Of a DNA stretch of 64,000 bases, positions 32,995-45,832 are shown one piece after another. The DNA comes from Prinia subflava. Taxonomy: Eukaryota > Chordata > Aves > Passeriformes > Cisticolidae. Under the pieces are notes generated by a model. That model was not told where the DNA came from and did not search any database. It worked only from the letters and a program-made list of their open reading frames with translations. Positions within the stretch are counted from its first letter, which is position 1. Every line of letters starts with the position of its first letter. The position numbers and the translations under genes are program-made. The stretch spans positions 2,542,001 through 2,606,000 of the forward strand of contig NW_026960609.1 of NCBI RefSeq assembly GCF_021018805.1, given 5' to 3'.

Positions 32995-33691
32995 TGGTTT
33001 ACAGAGAGAGTATTGTGGTTAAGTGGATATCACCTTTCACCTTCTGCAATCTTTCTTCCACTGCTTGCAAAATCTTACTGTGTGAGCAAAAATGATCTTA
33101 CTACTATGTCTCTAGAAAAGAGGGTATAAAACCCCTTTCCTACTGCTGTTTAGAAGCCTATACCATAAAAATGTATTTTTATTTCTACCTTTATCCAGTA
33201 TTTTTGTCTGCATTCATTTAGAATTTAAGCATGCCTCTCCTGTGCATCTATAATTACGACATAATTGGAGTAACCATAGACCATATATGTATCTATTTAC
33301 TCTCACAGCCTAAGCAGAGAATTGTAAAAGATGTGCTTTGCAGCATGTTTAGAGGACTGACAAGTCAAGGCTCTAGTCAAAAACAGCTCTTCAGCACCTT
33401 GTTCTTGTATGTCTCAGATCTTCCTAACCTAGGATATTCTCATAAGCTACAGACGGATCCCTTAGATGAGCGTATAAAGCTTTAACCTTGAAATGAGGAA
33501 AATTATTTGGTATAGCAAATAATTACAGAATTATCGTTTGTAAAACAGAAAAAAGCTCATTTACAGTCTTTAGCTTCTCATTAGTAGAAAATCTTTAAAA
33601 AAATTAATCTTGACAAGACAATCATGCAAATAATTTTTCTAGAGTTCTTGCCCAGATGGGAAGGAAAATTTGCATTCATTTTCTGTGTACC
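32995..33691. other. AT-rich unique DNA
   Basis: Nothing recognised. Confidence 0.5.
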
Positions 33692-33695
33692 ATAC

Positions 33696-34287
33696 TGTGA
33701 TATATGGTATGAAATAATTCGTGTTTAATAAAATATATGGTATGAAGTCATTCATTCTCAGGAGTAAAAAGTGTTCAGAAATTGTGGTGCCCCTGCCAGT
33801 AACAAGGGAAGGGACCCATTTGCAATAGAAAGAAGGGTGGCACCGAAAAGAGATGGGCCTTCTCCGGAGATGGACCTGACAACAACCCAGCGATTAACAT
33901 CTGATATGGATCTAATCTCCCTCATCCAGGGCATGCCTCCCAGTACCCGGTTCCCAGAAATCAAATCAAGTACTCACCCCTTCTCGGAAAACTATTCAAC
34001 AGACTGGCAGCAAGGAAAGAGGCTACATGAATACGTTAAAGAAACAAGAGAAACAAAAGCAGTATGAAGCAACCCACTGTCCAGCCAAAAACTGTATAGA
34101 AACGGACTCCACAAGGACTGAATTCGTGAACTCAGGGAGCTTCGGTGCGATAGAGGCCGAAGCTGAGGTTCACCCAGTGCCAACCCCAGGCTCGGCACTG
34201 ATTTTTGCTTGTGGCTTTCTCTGACTTCTAGTTTGCTGTTTTTCAATAAAATTCTTTGTTGATAAAATTGGCTAATCATTCATTACA
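33696..34287 (+). repeat. Solo LTR, family L4, copy 3 (592 bp)
   Basis: Starts TGTGATATATGG, ends ...TTCATTACA, flanked by ATAC (33692-33695 and 34288-34291). AATAAA is at 34245-34250. Closest to copy 2 in the R-U5 region (GAGGTTCACCCAGTGCCAA). Confidence 0.78.
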
Positions 34288-34291
34288 ATAC

Positions 34292-35460
34292 CTACCCATA
34301 TTCATGGGTAGATAAAAGTTCCTGTGCTGCTTGCTTTAGCCAACCAAAACCACTACGCTAAATTGGTGTTTCCACCCAGTTACAACCTGAAACCTCCACA
34401 GTTCCCCAGCCTTCATCTTTTCCCTGAGCATCTCATAATCTCACAGGTGTGGGAGAGGAAGGGACCCTCTTTCCTGGTGTGTTGGACCCTACGTCAAACC
34501 CTCTCAGAAGGGGGGACTTGAGTAGCAACATGCAGAACACTGTCACTGATAGAAATCAGAGGGAGAGAATGCTGGAGTACAAGACAACTTTGCTACATGC
34601 ATCTTTAAAGAAGGGATTTATAACACTGAGTGCAGCAAGAACTCACCAAATTACACATTGGAAAATATGTAGGTGATGTGTACAGATGTAGGGGCTAAGG
34701 CAGTCTCTGAGAGGGGGGGGTCTGCTCAAATTCCTCATGTTTACTTAACAGAAACAGTTCATATAAATATTGTCTAGTAACATTTTTTGCACATATCTGC
34801 CATGTTGAAGGGATGATTGTAGCCACAATTACATCCTAAAAAGAAAGACTTCAGATTGAAATATTAAAAATTATTTTTTACTTAGTTTTCCTAGTAGGAC
34901 AACATGTTGAGATACATTTTTTTGGGTAAATTTTTTTTGTTATTTGGAACTGTTTGATATTCATTTTACTTAAAATATTCAGCAATTTTTCCTGTAATAC
35001 TTTTTTTATAGTCCTGAAAATATTATTGTAGTTTTCAGAAATAAAAATCAGATCATACTAGTTCAGTAAGGTCTGGTATAGTCTCTTTTGTATATGTTCC
35101 TATGCAATATTCTACTTTACTTCTTCATGTTTTATTAAAATATAGATTAGTTACTATTAAGTCTTTGTTATTTTGAATCTTGTTTTTATCCAATACATCA
35201 CTGACAGAAGTATTAGAAGAATAAACCTCCTGCCTCTAGATGTGAATATATTATCTCCATTATACATTCATTTTCCCATTTCTTGCTGCTGCATCAGTTT
35301 GGGGAAAGGAAGATGAAAATATATCAGGATCAGCACTTTTCAAAACTCCCCTGTGAAACTGCACTTTATTGTATGTCTTCTAATACACTTTTTTATGCCT
35401 CAGAATTCATTCACAGCAGTTTGTTTGTATGAAATGGATTTGTATAATTTCCCTATCCAG
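34292..35460. other. AT-rich unique DNA
   Basis: Nothing recognised. Confidence 0.45.
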
Positions 35461-35464
35461 ATAA

Positions 35465-36238
35465 AAAATGGAGACACATGGACCTCAGGCATCCTCTTTT
35501 CCACTGGATTCCCAGAGAAAGACCGGACTCATCTCACCACCGCTGAACCTGTCTACAAGATCATCTCTACTTCAAAAGAACCACATCTGTCACTCCAGGA
35601 GGGCTTATTTGGACTGCTTCCAACACCCCGACAACAGGGTGTCAGGTCGTATTCCTGACTCCGTCAGGGTTTTCTAGGACTTTTGTTTGTTTGCTTGCTT
35701 GTTTTTTTTTTCTATTACTGCATTTGTATTTTTAATATTCCTAGTAAAGAACTGTTATTCCTATTCCTGTATTTTTGTCTGAAAGCTCCTAATTGCAAAA
35801 TAGTAATAATTTGGATGGAGGGGTGTTGCCATGAGGTTTTCCTGGTTTGCCGAGCGCTCATATTAAAAGAGAAATGTGCAGGTTCTCATGCTCTTTAATG
35901 TAAACACAAGACCATGTTTCTGTAAACACTGCCCTTGTTATGAATTCCTTCTCAAGAAGAAGGGGAGGTTAAATGACAGCCTCCTTGGCCAATGTGGTAG
36001 GGAGGTGAGAATTCCATCCTCCAATCCATAGACATCATAGGAAATGTATAAAAGTAGTATTGTAAATAAACCTCGGGGCTTCCTGCTTCCTGCCCTGTTC
36101 TGCTCGGAACCCAAAACTGTCTCTTGAGTCCCTCTCTTACTGGTCAGGCCCCGTAGTGATAGAGGGGGTTTTATATTCTCCATTCCAAGGGAAACTCCAG
36201 TTTTCCCTGACAGATACCTGTCTTTCCAAACCAAGACA
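35465..36238 (+). repeat. Interrupted ERVL-like LTR, 5' end unclear
   Basis: The 3' half matches the LTR at 4721-5514 (AGTAAAGAACTGTTATTCC near 35740 and a final ...CAAACCAAGACA at 36238). A 338-bp LTR is inserted in it at 35824-36161. I could not find a convincing 5' TG with a duplication matching CACTG (36239-36243), so the start is approximate or the copy is truncated. Confidence 0.5.
35824..36161 (+). repeat. Small LTR nested in the ERVL-like LTR (338 bp)
   Basis: Flanked by GAGGGG (35818-35823 and 36162-36167). It contains TATAAAAG near 36047 followed by AATAAA near 36067, the TATA/poly(A) spacing of a short class II LTR. The 3' end reads GTGATA instead of a standard CA, so the exact end is tentative. 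Confidence 0.6.
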
Positions 36239-36243
36239 CACTG

Positions 36244-39200
36244 TCTAGGAAAATCAGTCACTTAATTTTTGTCACAGCAGTGCCAGGGAGCCCTGATCAA
36301 GACTGTTGTGCAAGTTGCTATACAAATGCACAAGGTAAAGATCACTGAGAAGGTAAGTACTACATGCCTGGCCTGGATGTAAATAAGAGAATAAAATGGA
36401 AAATAAATTCACAGTGAAATTCCAGACTGATACTGACAAATTGACAAGTATAAAAGGACAATTTCCTATCTAGTCATCCTTGTATAGTCATCTACTTTTA
36501 TGGTTAAAAATAAATTAATCATGAAGCTTCTGTCCTTCATTTACTACACACTGTAGGAAAAAATACCAATTCCACATTAAAGATAGAAACGGTTGCTTGG
36601 TAATGTAGCATGAAGTGGTAAGCAACATAGTATTTTAATTAGAAAAGGATGGTATGACTCAGAATTTATCCAGGTGTTGTCACAAACATATTTAATATTT
36701 CTGAGATGCTGAAAGGCAGAGTACCTGAAATAAAGTAAATCTGAAGAGAAAAAGGGCCTATGAAAAGGGCTATTGTTTAGCTACCAGATAAGAAGAAATG
36801 ATGATATATTTTTAACCTCACTGCTGTACTCTTTGCAGTTCAGGCATACTATAACTACTCCTTTGGTTGTGGATTAAATAATAAGCAGATGATTTGTGAT
36901 AACAATGGACATTTCAGGCTTTTTAGTGTGGGTTCCCATGTATATTTTTTTGTATATGTTCACCAGTGCTTGGTCTTGAAAGTCATGCTTACCTTGGTAC
37001 CCTTCTCCTTTCCCAGCTTGTACTTTCTCTCTGCAGGTCTTTGCATCATCCCATGTATCCACAGACTCAGTTTCTTGCTGTTTTTGCACAAGTGGTATTT
37101 AAGACAGACTGGCAGTCATGACAGTCAGAGTAACAGCTCCTTAACTGAGGACATTTAAGAGGGAAAACTTGTGTGAACTGCTAAGAGAAGCAGAATGTTT
37201 CAGTTTATTTAAGGAAAAGAAATTTGTTTGTTTAAATGGTGCAGCAATAAGCATCTAAGGGATGAACTGTAGGGTGAATGACTGTTTTAGTGCTGAATGT
37301 GGTGATTCATTTAATGTCTGATCATGCTGGATTCTGGGCAGGACAAGCATTTTGTGTGTTCCGGGGTTCTCCTAGTGTACAATGGATAAATGTTATTTTT
37401 CAGATACTCAAAACTTTTCTGCTGATGGAAAAGAATATAATGAGGAAAACACAAATTTTTGTTTCCTTTGAAGAGTGCTGGACAGAATGTAATGAGTGGC
37501 TTCTGAACACAAATCAATCCTGTAGTGCTGCTGACTTCAGCAAAGTTATCTTTTATTCTAACTGGATGTCTGATGTTTGTGTTTTAAACTTCTTTGAAGG
37601 TAGTAAAAAAACCTGATTTGCTTCTGATTTTAGTTCTTAATCTGAGTACTCCTTCCCTTGCTATGTAAAACAGAATGCACACATTTCAACAATTTTAATC
37701 ACAATTTGTAAACATTTTATCTTTCACTAGAAATAGCTTTCATAACTTTTTATGGCAATGTAATTAAGTAGTTCCTTCATCTAAGCTACCCAATGATTTG
37801 CCTTAGTGTGTTCATGTTATTTACCAGTCTAGTGAATTTCATCAAGGTGTTCTGATTGATTCTTCTGCACTGATTGGTCAGCATCACTGACTTGGAGGAA
37901 ATATAATGGTGTGTCATAGTGTAAACCAAAAATAGTCATCTTTCATTCTCTGTTCATCATTTGTTTCAGATACTATAGACAATTACTGAAGTGATAGCTG
38001 TAGTAATCACAATACAGATGTAAAAGAACATAAAGAATAATGCAGAATTCAAGTTCCTCCTTGAAATTTGGTTAATAATTTCCTAATTTCTCCCCTTATA
38101 ATCTTAAACGTCAATAATCTGAGGCAGAGGAACATATTAAGCCCTATTGGAAAAGGAGGATTTTCTTTTCTGAATATTTTAAAGGTGGCCTTGTCACAAG
38201 AAGATGATACTATTTTATAAAGTAAGCAAATAAAGTAGAAGTACCTATTTTTAAAAGAAGAGGCAAGGAGAAGTTCCTTTTGGAAATTTGGTATTTATTT
38301 TTGTTGACCTGAGGGAAGAATATATTTAGCTTAACTGTGCCCCATAGAAACCATTAATGCTCTTTCTACAAATCAGAGGACTCTCAAACTTTTACAGCAG
38401 CATTCATAACATTTAGGGAGCTAACCAGCAACAGTAATTCAACCACTTTCCATCTGTTTGTATTTTGAGAACGAAGAGTGTTTTCCTTTTATTTAAGTGG
38501 GGGAAAAAAAATTCAGTGAGAGTTTTCCCTCTTTTAAGGGAAGAATAGTATTGAGTAAGTTTACAGGAGGTTGGGAGTTTGCTTTAATGAAAGTACCATA
38601 GGTAGAATTTCCCCTTGATTTTATAGTGTGCACAAGTTTTTTATCCTGTTCTAAGAAATGCATGTGTTTGTATAGTGTCCTTAATGAATAAGTTTGTGTT
38701 CATGCACCACTTCTGAAAGAAAATATATTTATAGGTGTTTAGATTTTTCAAGCTGTGTTTCAAGAAAGCAACCACAAATACCCCAAAATAGCAAAACAGT
38801 ATTGTGTGCACTCTTTTCCCATTATTAACTATTTTACATAATATTTGTAAAGAATACAATTGAATTTCCTTGAAAAACCTAAACTTAATTATTCTAGTGT
38901 TGCTTACCATTGGGATAGCTTTTAGTACCAGCTCATAAAAATAGTTCTGGAGAGCAATAATTTTCTTTCCAAATGCATGCAATTTAATTAAATAGTGAGG
39001 TATAGTAAATCTGATTCTAGTGCATTGTTGTTCATCTCATTGGAGCCATAAACTATGTGGTTTATCTCTCAGTACTGTGCTATAGTTCTGCTTCAGGCTG
39101 AATCAGGAGACAGAAAACTGATCTGAATTATATTTTTTGCAGCACTTGTGTGAAAGGTTTCAGTTCAAGTTTGAATTCCTTCACAATGGCATTACAAAAT

Positions 39201-39741
39201 TATCTGCAGCTATCAGAAAGCATATTTTGAAAACTTTTATTTCCACAACAGATAAACTCCTTGAACTGGTGGCATTTTAGATTTTGTACTGCTGCAAAAT
39301 TAGGTTTCTTTAGTGAAGGGCTGTGATTTTTCCCCCTTTTTATGGAAATTATGTAATCATGCTACTATGGACCATTGATTTTGGCTTCAAATTAGTTTCA
39401 GTAGGGATTATAACAATATAACTGATGATATTTCTCTGTATCCAGACTTTAAATATGAGTATGTGAGGTGGTTGCCTAGAGTGAGGAAAATAACACAACT
39501 GGCAGACCATACAAACCACCTGAGGGTCCATGTGTAGCGCAAGTTACTGTTATAAGGGCATGCTGTGAGGGTTGTAATTCATGTGTGGTGGGTGGTGCTG
39601 TTAGGTGGTATTCATGAAACTGAAACTACAATGTACTTTTGCTAATATCTGCACTTTCATATGCCCTCTAAGAATAGTTGTGCTGAGTTAGACCAAAGGT
39701 TTGTTGCTCAGAATCCCTTCTCAAGCAGTAGTTCAAAGCAG
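36244..39741. other. AT-rich unique DNA, no gene seen
   Basis: About 3.5 kb, the longest stretch without a recognised element. Short open frames carry no domain I know and codon patterns look random. Confidence 0.5.
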
Positions 39742-39747
39742 GTAATC

Positions 39748-40397
39748 TGTAGTGGTGTGTTAATGAGTTCTTTATATTTTATAAGTTTTTCTAAGTTCTT
39801 TGTAAGATGGTTTGTTCCTTGTACCCCCCATTTTGCCTTCCTGATAGTTGCCCCTGGAAATCCCTCAGTAACTGTTAGGTGTCAGTCCTTTCCCCCCTCC
39901 TCCCTGGAGCCTGCCTGTCATCTCAGAACCATGCCTCAGAGCTAGAAATTCTATCAGGGGCTTCAAGTGATAGGCTAGGTTCAGGGAAAAACCCCTCCTC
40001 TCCCTCATGTGTGGTCCTCGTTTGTGTCAGTCACCTTCCTAGCCTCTCCTGTGTTGAACCCAATTGGTTGTACCCTCCTCACCACCCTCTGTACCGCCCC
40101 CCCATAAAAGGGGGGTCCCAAAAAGCCAAAAGTGGCTCAGTCAGAGCAAGTTCTTGGCAGGTGGGGAGGCTCTGCCTGACCCCTCAAATAAACCCCCTTG
40201 GATTTACTCGGCCGGCTGCTCCCTTTATTCTCCACCATCGTCTGCCCCTTGCCACCTGTGCCTCGACATTTCGTCGGAACCAAAAACCCACTGGATCAGC
40301 TTGGCTTGCGCTGCTTGCCAGCCATACCTGCTGCTTGCCGTGGTGCCTGAGCTAGCCTGGGCAGGGCGGGACCACGTTCTGAAAGGCACCAGCAACA
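39748..40397 (+). repeat. Solo LTR of the ERV-A family (650 bp)
   Basis: Flanked by GTAATC (39742-39747 and 40398-40403). It matches the ERV-A 3' LTR almost base for base, with scattered substitutions and small indels, including an extra TTTATATT near the 5' end and a shorter G run after the CATAAAAG box. The 6-bp duplication confirms class II integration. Confidence 0.92.
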
Positions 40398-40403
40398 GTA
40401 ATC

Positions 40404-42141
40404 TAAGGAAGTATGCAAAATTGGGACAAGAGCAGTACTTATATGAATCTCCCAATCTCTCTAATAATTTACATCTCAAGGAGATTCAACACGTATTTCT
40501 ATGTATTTTTTTTCTCCTACATTAGGCTCCTTGCTTTGGAACCTATGTGAGCTTCTGAAAGATACAATCTGGCAGAGGAGAGATCTGCAGTGTAATGATG
40601 TTATATGAACAATTCCCTTCTTTAACAGCTTTTAAATGCCTTAGGTCCAGTTGCTGCTCTTTAGGCCCTTTATTGGAAGAAGCAATAAGCTTCTGCACCT
40701 TACCCAATCTTTGCATGCCTCTCATGATTTTATTGAACTCTACTATAGCAGTGTCCCCATTCATTCTTTTTCCCCTTCTTCCTTTCCATTCTTTCTCATC
40801 CTTCTTTACTCAGAAGAGTCCTAGAACATTTTGTGATGGTTGCTACATGCTTTTGGTCACCCTTTCTGCCTTTCTCTGAAATTCTTATAGTTTTGTGTGT
40901 CAGTAGTACTGAAAAAAAATGGGAAATAAAACAGTCCAGAATTTCTCCTTCTGTGAAGTGAGGTCATAAATTTAGTGTTTTAGGCCATGTGGTATTGCTG
41001 TGGGCAAGTTGTGCTTGGAAATTTTTCTGGACATCTGTCTCTATAGCACTAACCACTTTCAGCACTAGCTTCAGATAATTGTGTGTAATTTTCAGGGTTG
41101 AGAGTATTACAGCAAGACTTTCATGGATCTGCTATTGCAAAAGCAAGGGAAAGACTGCTTTGCCCATCTATGCTCTTTCCATGTGTTGGATTGGGACATG
41201 TAACTGTTGCTGATGTGATAAGAAAACCTTTATATAAAATTCATTTGGTTTCTAATCCAGAAAATAACAATAAAAGAGAGAAACAGTGTCATTTGGGTTC
41301 TGGAGAAATGTTTACATAGTACACTTGGGGGATTTTGTTTAGGATTTTTTGTTTTGGGACACTTAATTATCGCATTTTACGACTATCTTTTTGTAGAAAA
41401 AAGCACTGCCTGTAACAAGTACTGGAGGATGACTGTCAAAATGATACTGTAATTTATAAATGGAACAAAATCAACCACAGTAGTATTATACTCAAATAAT
41501 AATTTGTTGTTTTCTGTAATTAAATTGGTCTCAACTATAACTGATTCTGCATCATCTCCTGAGAAAACAGTAGCATTATTAAAAAACAATGAAAACCTTG
41601 TCACTTTGTCCTATAATTTAACACATTGAACTATTTATGTTTTAAACTATCTTGGTAGGAAATCCCATTCTTCAGGTCCCTTTTTTTTTAAAGTAACCTC
41701 CAGTGACTAGTCATTTAGACAGCATCCCTAGTCAAAATGAAAAGCATTAGTTTGGAAAATAGGTGGCTCACCCTGGATTTGTAGTGGGGTGGTTATACAG
41801 TAAAATAATAAATTTGCTGTTTTTATCATTAATTATTGAACATTGGGTTTTTTTCTCTTCTACTGTAGTAAATTTTTGCATACACAGTTCTAAAAGAAAA
41901 TCATCAGTCTGCTGCATATAAAATTACCAGATACTATAGTACTATTTAATATAGTATTGTCTTTGACTTTCTGATGTTTTGTATTGTCAGAACTGCTGCA
42001 ATGATCCACTGCTTTATTTTGTCTGGTCTTGTGATGGCAGAGCATTAAACATGAGTATTAATAAGAACACTTGTATGAAAATTTTGAGGGCCCTTAAAAA
42101 TTAATAGAGACTTTTAATAATTCTGAACATTTTTGGCAGAG
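40404..42141. other. AT-rich unique DNA
   Basis: Nothing recognised. Confidence 0.5.
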
Positions 42142-42440
42142 TTAGAGGGTTATACCTGGTCCATCAATGCTAACACTTACCCTAGTGTATTGATTTTCCT
42201 GATAACCTTGTAAAAAGAATAAAATCTCGTCATATTTCCTAATAATCTCATTAAAAGCTTTTGAAAGATCTAGATAAAAGGTGTCCACTGGTTCTCCTAA
42301 GTCCACAATTTGTTTGGCATCCTCAAAATATTCTAGCAGTAAAACTAGCACATGATACAATTAGAGAACTTATGCTGCTTTGTCCCTCTTTTATCCTTTT
42401 TCTCTGTGAATTGTTAAATTGTTTTAACTTTGCTGACCCA
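42142..42440 (-). mobile_element. CR1-like LINE reverse transcriptase fragment
   Basis: A 72-codon minus-strand frame contains DTFYLDLSKAFNEI, close to the YLDFSKAFD motif of the CR1/L2-type LINE reverse transcriptase palm. The upstream residues (EYFEDAKQIVDLGEPV) fit the same domain. Only this scrap is readable. CR1 is the dominant LINE in birds and reptiles. Confidence 0.55.
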
Positions 42441-42930
42441 CTATACCTTATGCTGAAGTAGCAGCATTTACAGTCTCCAATTCTCATTTGACTTTTACTG
42501 CCTCAAAATCCTAAAACAAAGCAGAAAAGCATGAAAGAAAGAGATCCATCTGTTTCTCTGGTAGAACTAGGGACTAGAAGCAAACCCTTTATTTTTCAAT
42601 AATTTTTGCACTTGCACACTAATTAACTGTTTTATGACAGCGTTTCCTATGCCTTAAAGTGAGGGCAACAAAATAAGCAAATGAAAAAAGCTTGAAAGAA
42701 AGCATTTAGCTGTCAGTAAATCTGTGCGTTACTACTTTTTTTGATTGAATGCATAGCACAAATTTTCCATGTTTTGAATGTTCCTAAAGGGTGTAAAAGC
42801 ATGCATAACTAAACAGGCACATGAAAGGGCATCAGTGGATATAGGAAGAGTGGAAGGGATATCTGACTTGCTCAGGTCCATAGGAAAGTTCCTATGGATT
42901 TCAGGAGTGATTTATTACTGTTTCCATACA
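42441..42930. other. AT-rich unique DNA
   Basis: Nothing recognised. Confidence 0.5.
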
Positions 42931-42935
42931 TCCAT

Positions 42936-43621
42936 TGTAAAAAACATGGAATGCTAATTCGTGTTCTTATGGGTTATGGTATGTTAAAAACATAAGTAAC
43001 CACTGTAAATATGTTATATGAAAATGTAACCTTAGTTCCAGCCCACCTTGGAATTCACTAATCCTGAGGCAGGCACCACCCTAGAATTACCATTTAGGAA
43101 AAGACAAAGAATTGTCAGAAAATGGGCTCCTTGTTGGCATCAGAAAGGAGGACACATTAAGATAAGCAATCAGTCCTTCCTCCCATGGACAGCAGAGCCA
43201 TCAGAGCACCATCATCACCGGGATCTCTGGAGAAGAATGCCTTTCCATTCACAAACCTCGGTTTCCATTCACCCACGGGAAGCCCAAAATTGGCACCTCT
43301 CACTACTGGAGGAAAATCTTTTCAACTGACTAACAATGACTATGAATTTGAATAACCGGTCCCGGGAACAAAGAGACTGTGGGGAAATCTTGTGCCAGGG
43401 GCAAAATAAAGTGTATAAAACCTGAGCCCCAAACGAGGCAAATTTGTGAACTTTGGGGGGGCGGCAGTGTGCCAGATACTGCGTCCCAGTTCACCCGTTG
43501 ACAGTCCCGGGTATATCGTCAAAGTAACTCTGCTGGGGGTTTTTACTGAAATTCTGTAATTTGATTTTTCAATAAACGAAATCATATTTTCAATTGGACT
43601 TCTGGATTGGCATTTATAACA
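42936..43621 (+). repeat. Solo LTR, family L4, copy 4 (686 bp)
   Basis: Starts TGTAAAAAACATGG, ends ...GGCATTTATAACA, with a matching TCCAT on both sides (42931-42935 and 43622-43626). TATAAAA is at 43414-43420 and AATAAA at 43571-43576. Closest to copy 1 throughout. Confidence 0.82.
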
Positions 43622-43626
43622 TCCAT

Positions 43627-45082
43627 CATTCCTTCCAAAGGCAGTCAAAACTAGTCCTTGACTGTTCTATCCAACTTGACTTCCCCATTTAACTTCATTT
43701 TAGAGACTTGCTAGAAAGTCAGCAGAGATGTAGAAGTATCTAAGAGGCCAATCTATCCCATATGAGCATTTATTTCAGCTGGCATGAGACATTCTTTGCA
43801 GTGGCACAAGTGTCTCTACTGACTGCAGAACCAGTGTAGTGACTGGTTTGGACCAGACATCCAATTTATAATTGCACAGGCAAGGTTAGATAAGATAGTT
43901 ACACTCTGTATTCCTGAGTGATTTCAGTAGAATAATATTTTTAATATAAAAGTTGTAAGCTACTCCTATCTCCATACACTGTGTGACCTCCAATATTACA
44001 AAAATTAAAAAATATATATGCACTTATTGTACTTGCGTCTACATATACATACATACAACCACCTAAGAGTTGAGATTGACAAAAAGGAATGGCTGGAGAA
44101 TAGGTTTATGGTTTTGTATGAAATGTGTGGAGTGCCTGCATGTGAATAAAGCTCAGGCCACTTCCATAGAGATTTCCCTGTGTACAAGTTTAAGATCTAA
44201 ACCTAAGTTCTTTACATCTGTAATCAGTGTCCTTTTTAAAATGTGGAAGTTGAACAACCAGTACATATGTCCTTATGGAGGTAACTCGTGACTGAAAGAG
44301 TCAGCAGTTTTTAAATTGCTATCATTGATGGAAGTGCAAATGTGAAGATTCATTGTAAGCTTGAGTGAGCAGGTTGGACATGAGAAATGTCATATCAGTT
44401 TTGAGGGTGCCCTCAGTGTGCTTTTTATCTATACATTGGCCTAGTCAGTCTAAAGATCAGGAATTTCCTTCAAAAGCTAAGACTTTTATTTTTAAGGTAA
44501 CTGCCTTGCTTTCATGTAGTTTAATCTAGTAGATTTGATCTGTATTGTTTGAATACAGCCAATCCTGTTAGGATTACATCTGAAGTTTGCAAGGACTATG
44601 AGAAATATTATGACAGTATGTTTTTGGTAAGGAGCTTCAATGGATTTAGAAAAGAAAAGGATCTGCTTAAAAATCCATTTTTACAAAATACAGCTTTATG
44701 AAATAATTTCCCTGTCAAAATGGAAACAGCATAAAACCATACTACTTGTTCACATTTCACTCTTGGCAGATTAAAACATCTTCTGGGGTATGAACAATGA
44801 ACCTCTGTTCTTCCAGAAATGTTTGTTTTAATTGGCTTATAGATCCACATCCTGATGCAAAATTTACTGCTTCAAGCCCAGGCTGCTTCCCACATGATGT
44901 AGTGGTTACATACCCTATACTGCAAATTGGAAATTTAAATGATGCCTGAAGGGACTAAAATATATACCAGTGCAACTACAAGACTTAATTAAAATATGCC
45001 TTCAACCACTCATAAACACTATTAGATTAGATTTAGACAGATGGGACAGATTATTATTATCATAATGGGGAAAATACACTGT
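43627..45082. other. AT-rich unique DNA
   Basis: Nothing recognised apart from a short TACATA repeat near 44041. Confidence 0.5.
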
Positions 45083-45088
45083 CATGAC

Positions 45089-45382
45089 TGTGGTGCTGAC
45101 ATTGGTCTAAATTTAGGCTTCAGACTCTGCCAGTGTCAGTGTGAAAGGCAGGCGAGCAAATTTCTCATGTTAGCCTGAGAAATCTTAAGGAGGAATTCAA
45201 ACAAACCTTGGGGAGTGAGAAACCATCCACAGGTGGTGTTTTTCCAACATGTTTACTGGCAAAAGAAATGTTTACCAAAAGGTGTAGACACTGAATAACC
45301 AATCATGTTCTTTGTACCAAACTACTCTATAAAAGTAGAATTTAGAAGAATAACGTTTGCTCTCATCTTTACCATCATAGAG
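45089..45382 (+). repeat. 5' LTR of ERV-E, first part
   Basis: Starts TGTGGTGCTGAC, contains a TATAAAAG box near 45329, and is cut by ERV-D just after ATAGAG. The rest of this LTR is at 61111-61153. Confidence 0.8.
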
Positions 45383-45752
45383 TGTTGGCCGGAACGCAAA
45401 AATCAACGACACGGAGGCAGAGGTCTTCAGTGAAAAGCTGCTCCCCATCAAAAAAAGGGGCCAGCCTGTTTATTTCTTTTTCTTTTATAATTTTGTGGGT
45501 CTGGTAGCAGATTGGCTCCTGGGGTTACTACCCCTTCACCCCACTGGCCAGACCAGCTGTCAACCAACATTGTTTTCAGGTTGGAAATATGTAAGCAAAG
45601 GACAGTGAACAAAAACAAGAAAGGTTGTTTATGTTCCAAAGCGTGAGAAAGTGAAAAACTGACCCTTAATATTGCACAGTAGCTAAAGAACTGACTCCAT
45701 CTTATAAGCAAGTAGAAGGCTTTAAAAAAATCTCAGAAAAACCAGGGCAACA
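45383..45752 (-). repeat. 3' LTR of ERV-D (370 bp)
   Basis: On the minus strand TATAAAAG (45482-45489) is followed after only ~8 bp by AATAAA (45469-45474), so the poly(A) signal lies upstream of the likely start site, as in short-R retroviruses. A purine-rich tract (minus AAAAAGGGTGAGA) abuts it at 45753. Confidence 0.9.
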
Positions 45753-45832
45753 TCTCACCCTTTTTAACTTTACAAAAAGAAAAACAGAAAAAAAGAAAAA
45801 TGAACAAATTTACAAAAGGCATATATACAAAT

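Noticed and set aside
39660..39741. GTTAGACCAAAGGTTTGTTG block resembling an old interspersed repeat
   Set aside because: Similarity is by memory only and too short to name.
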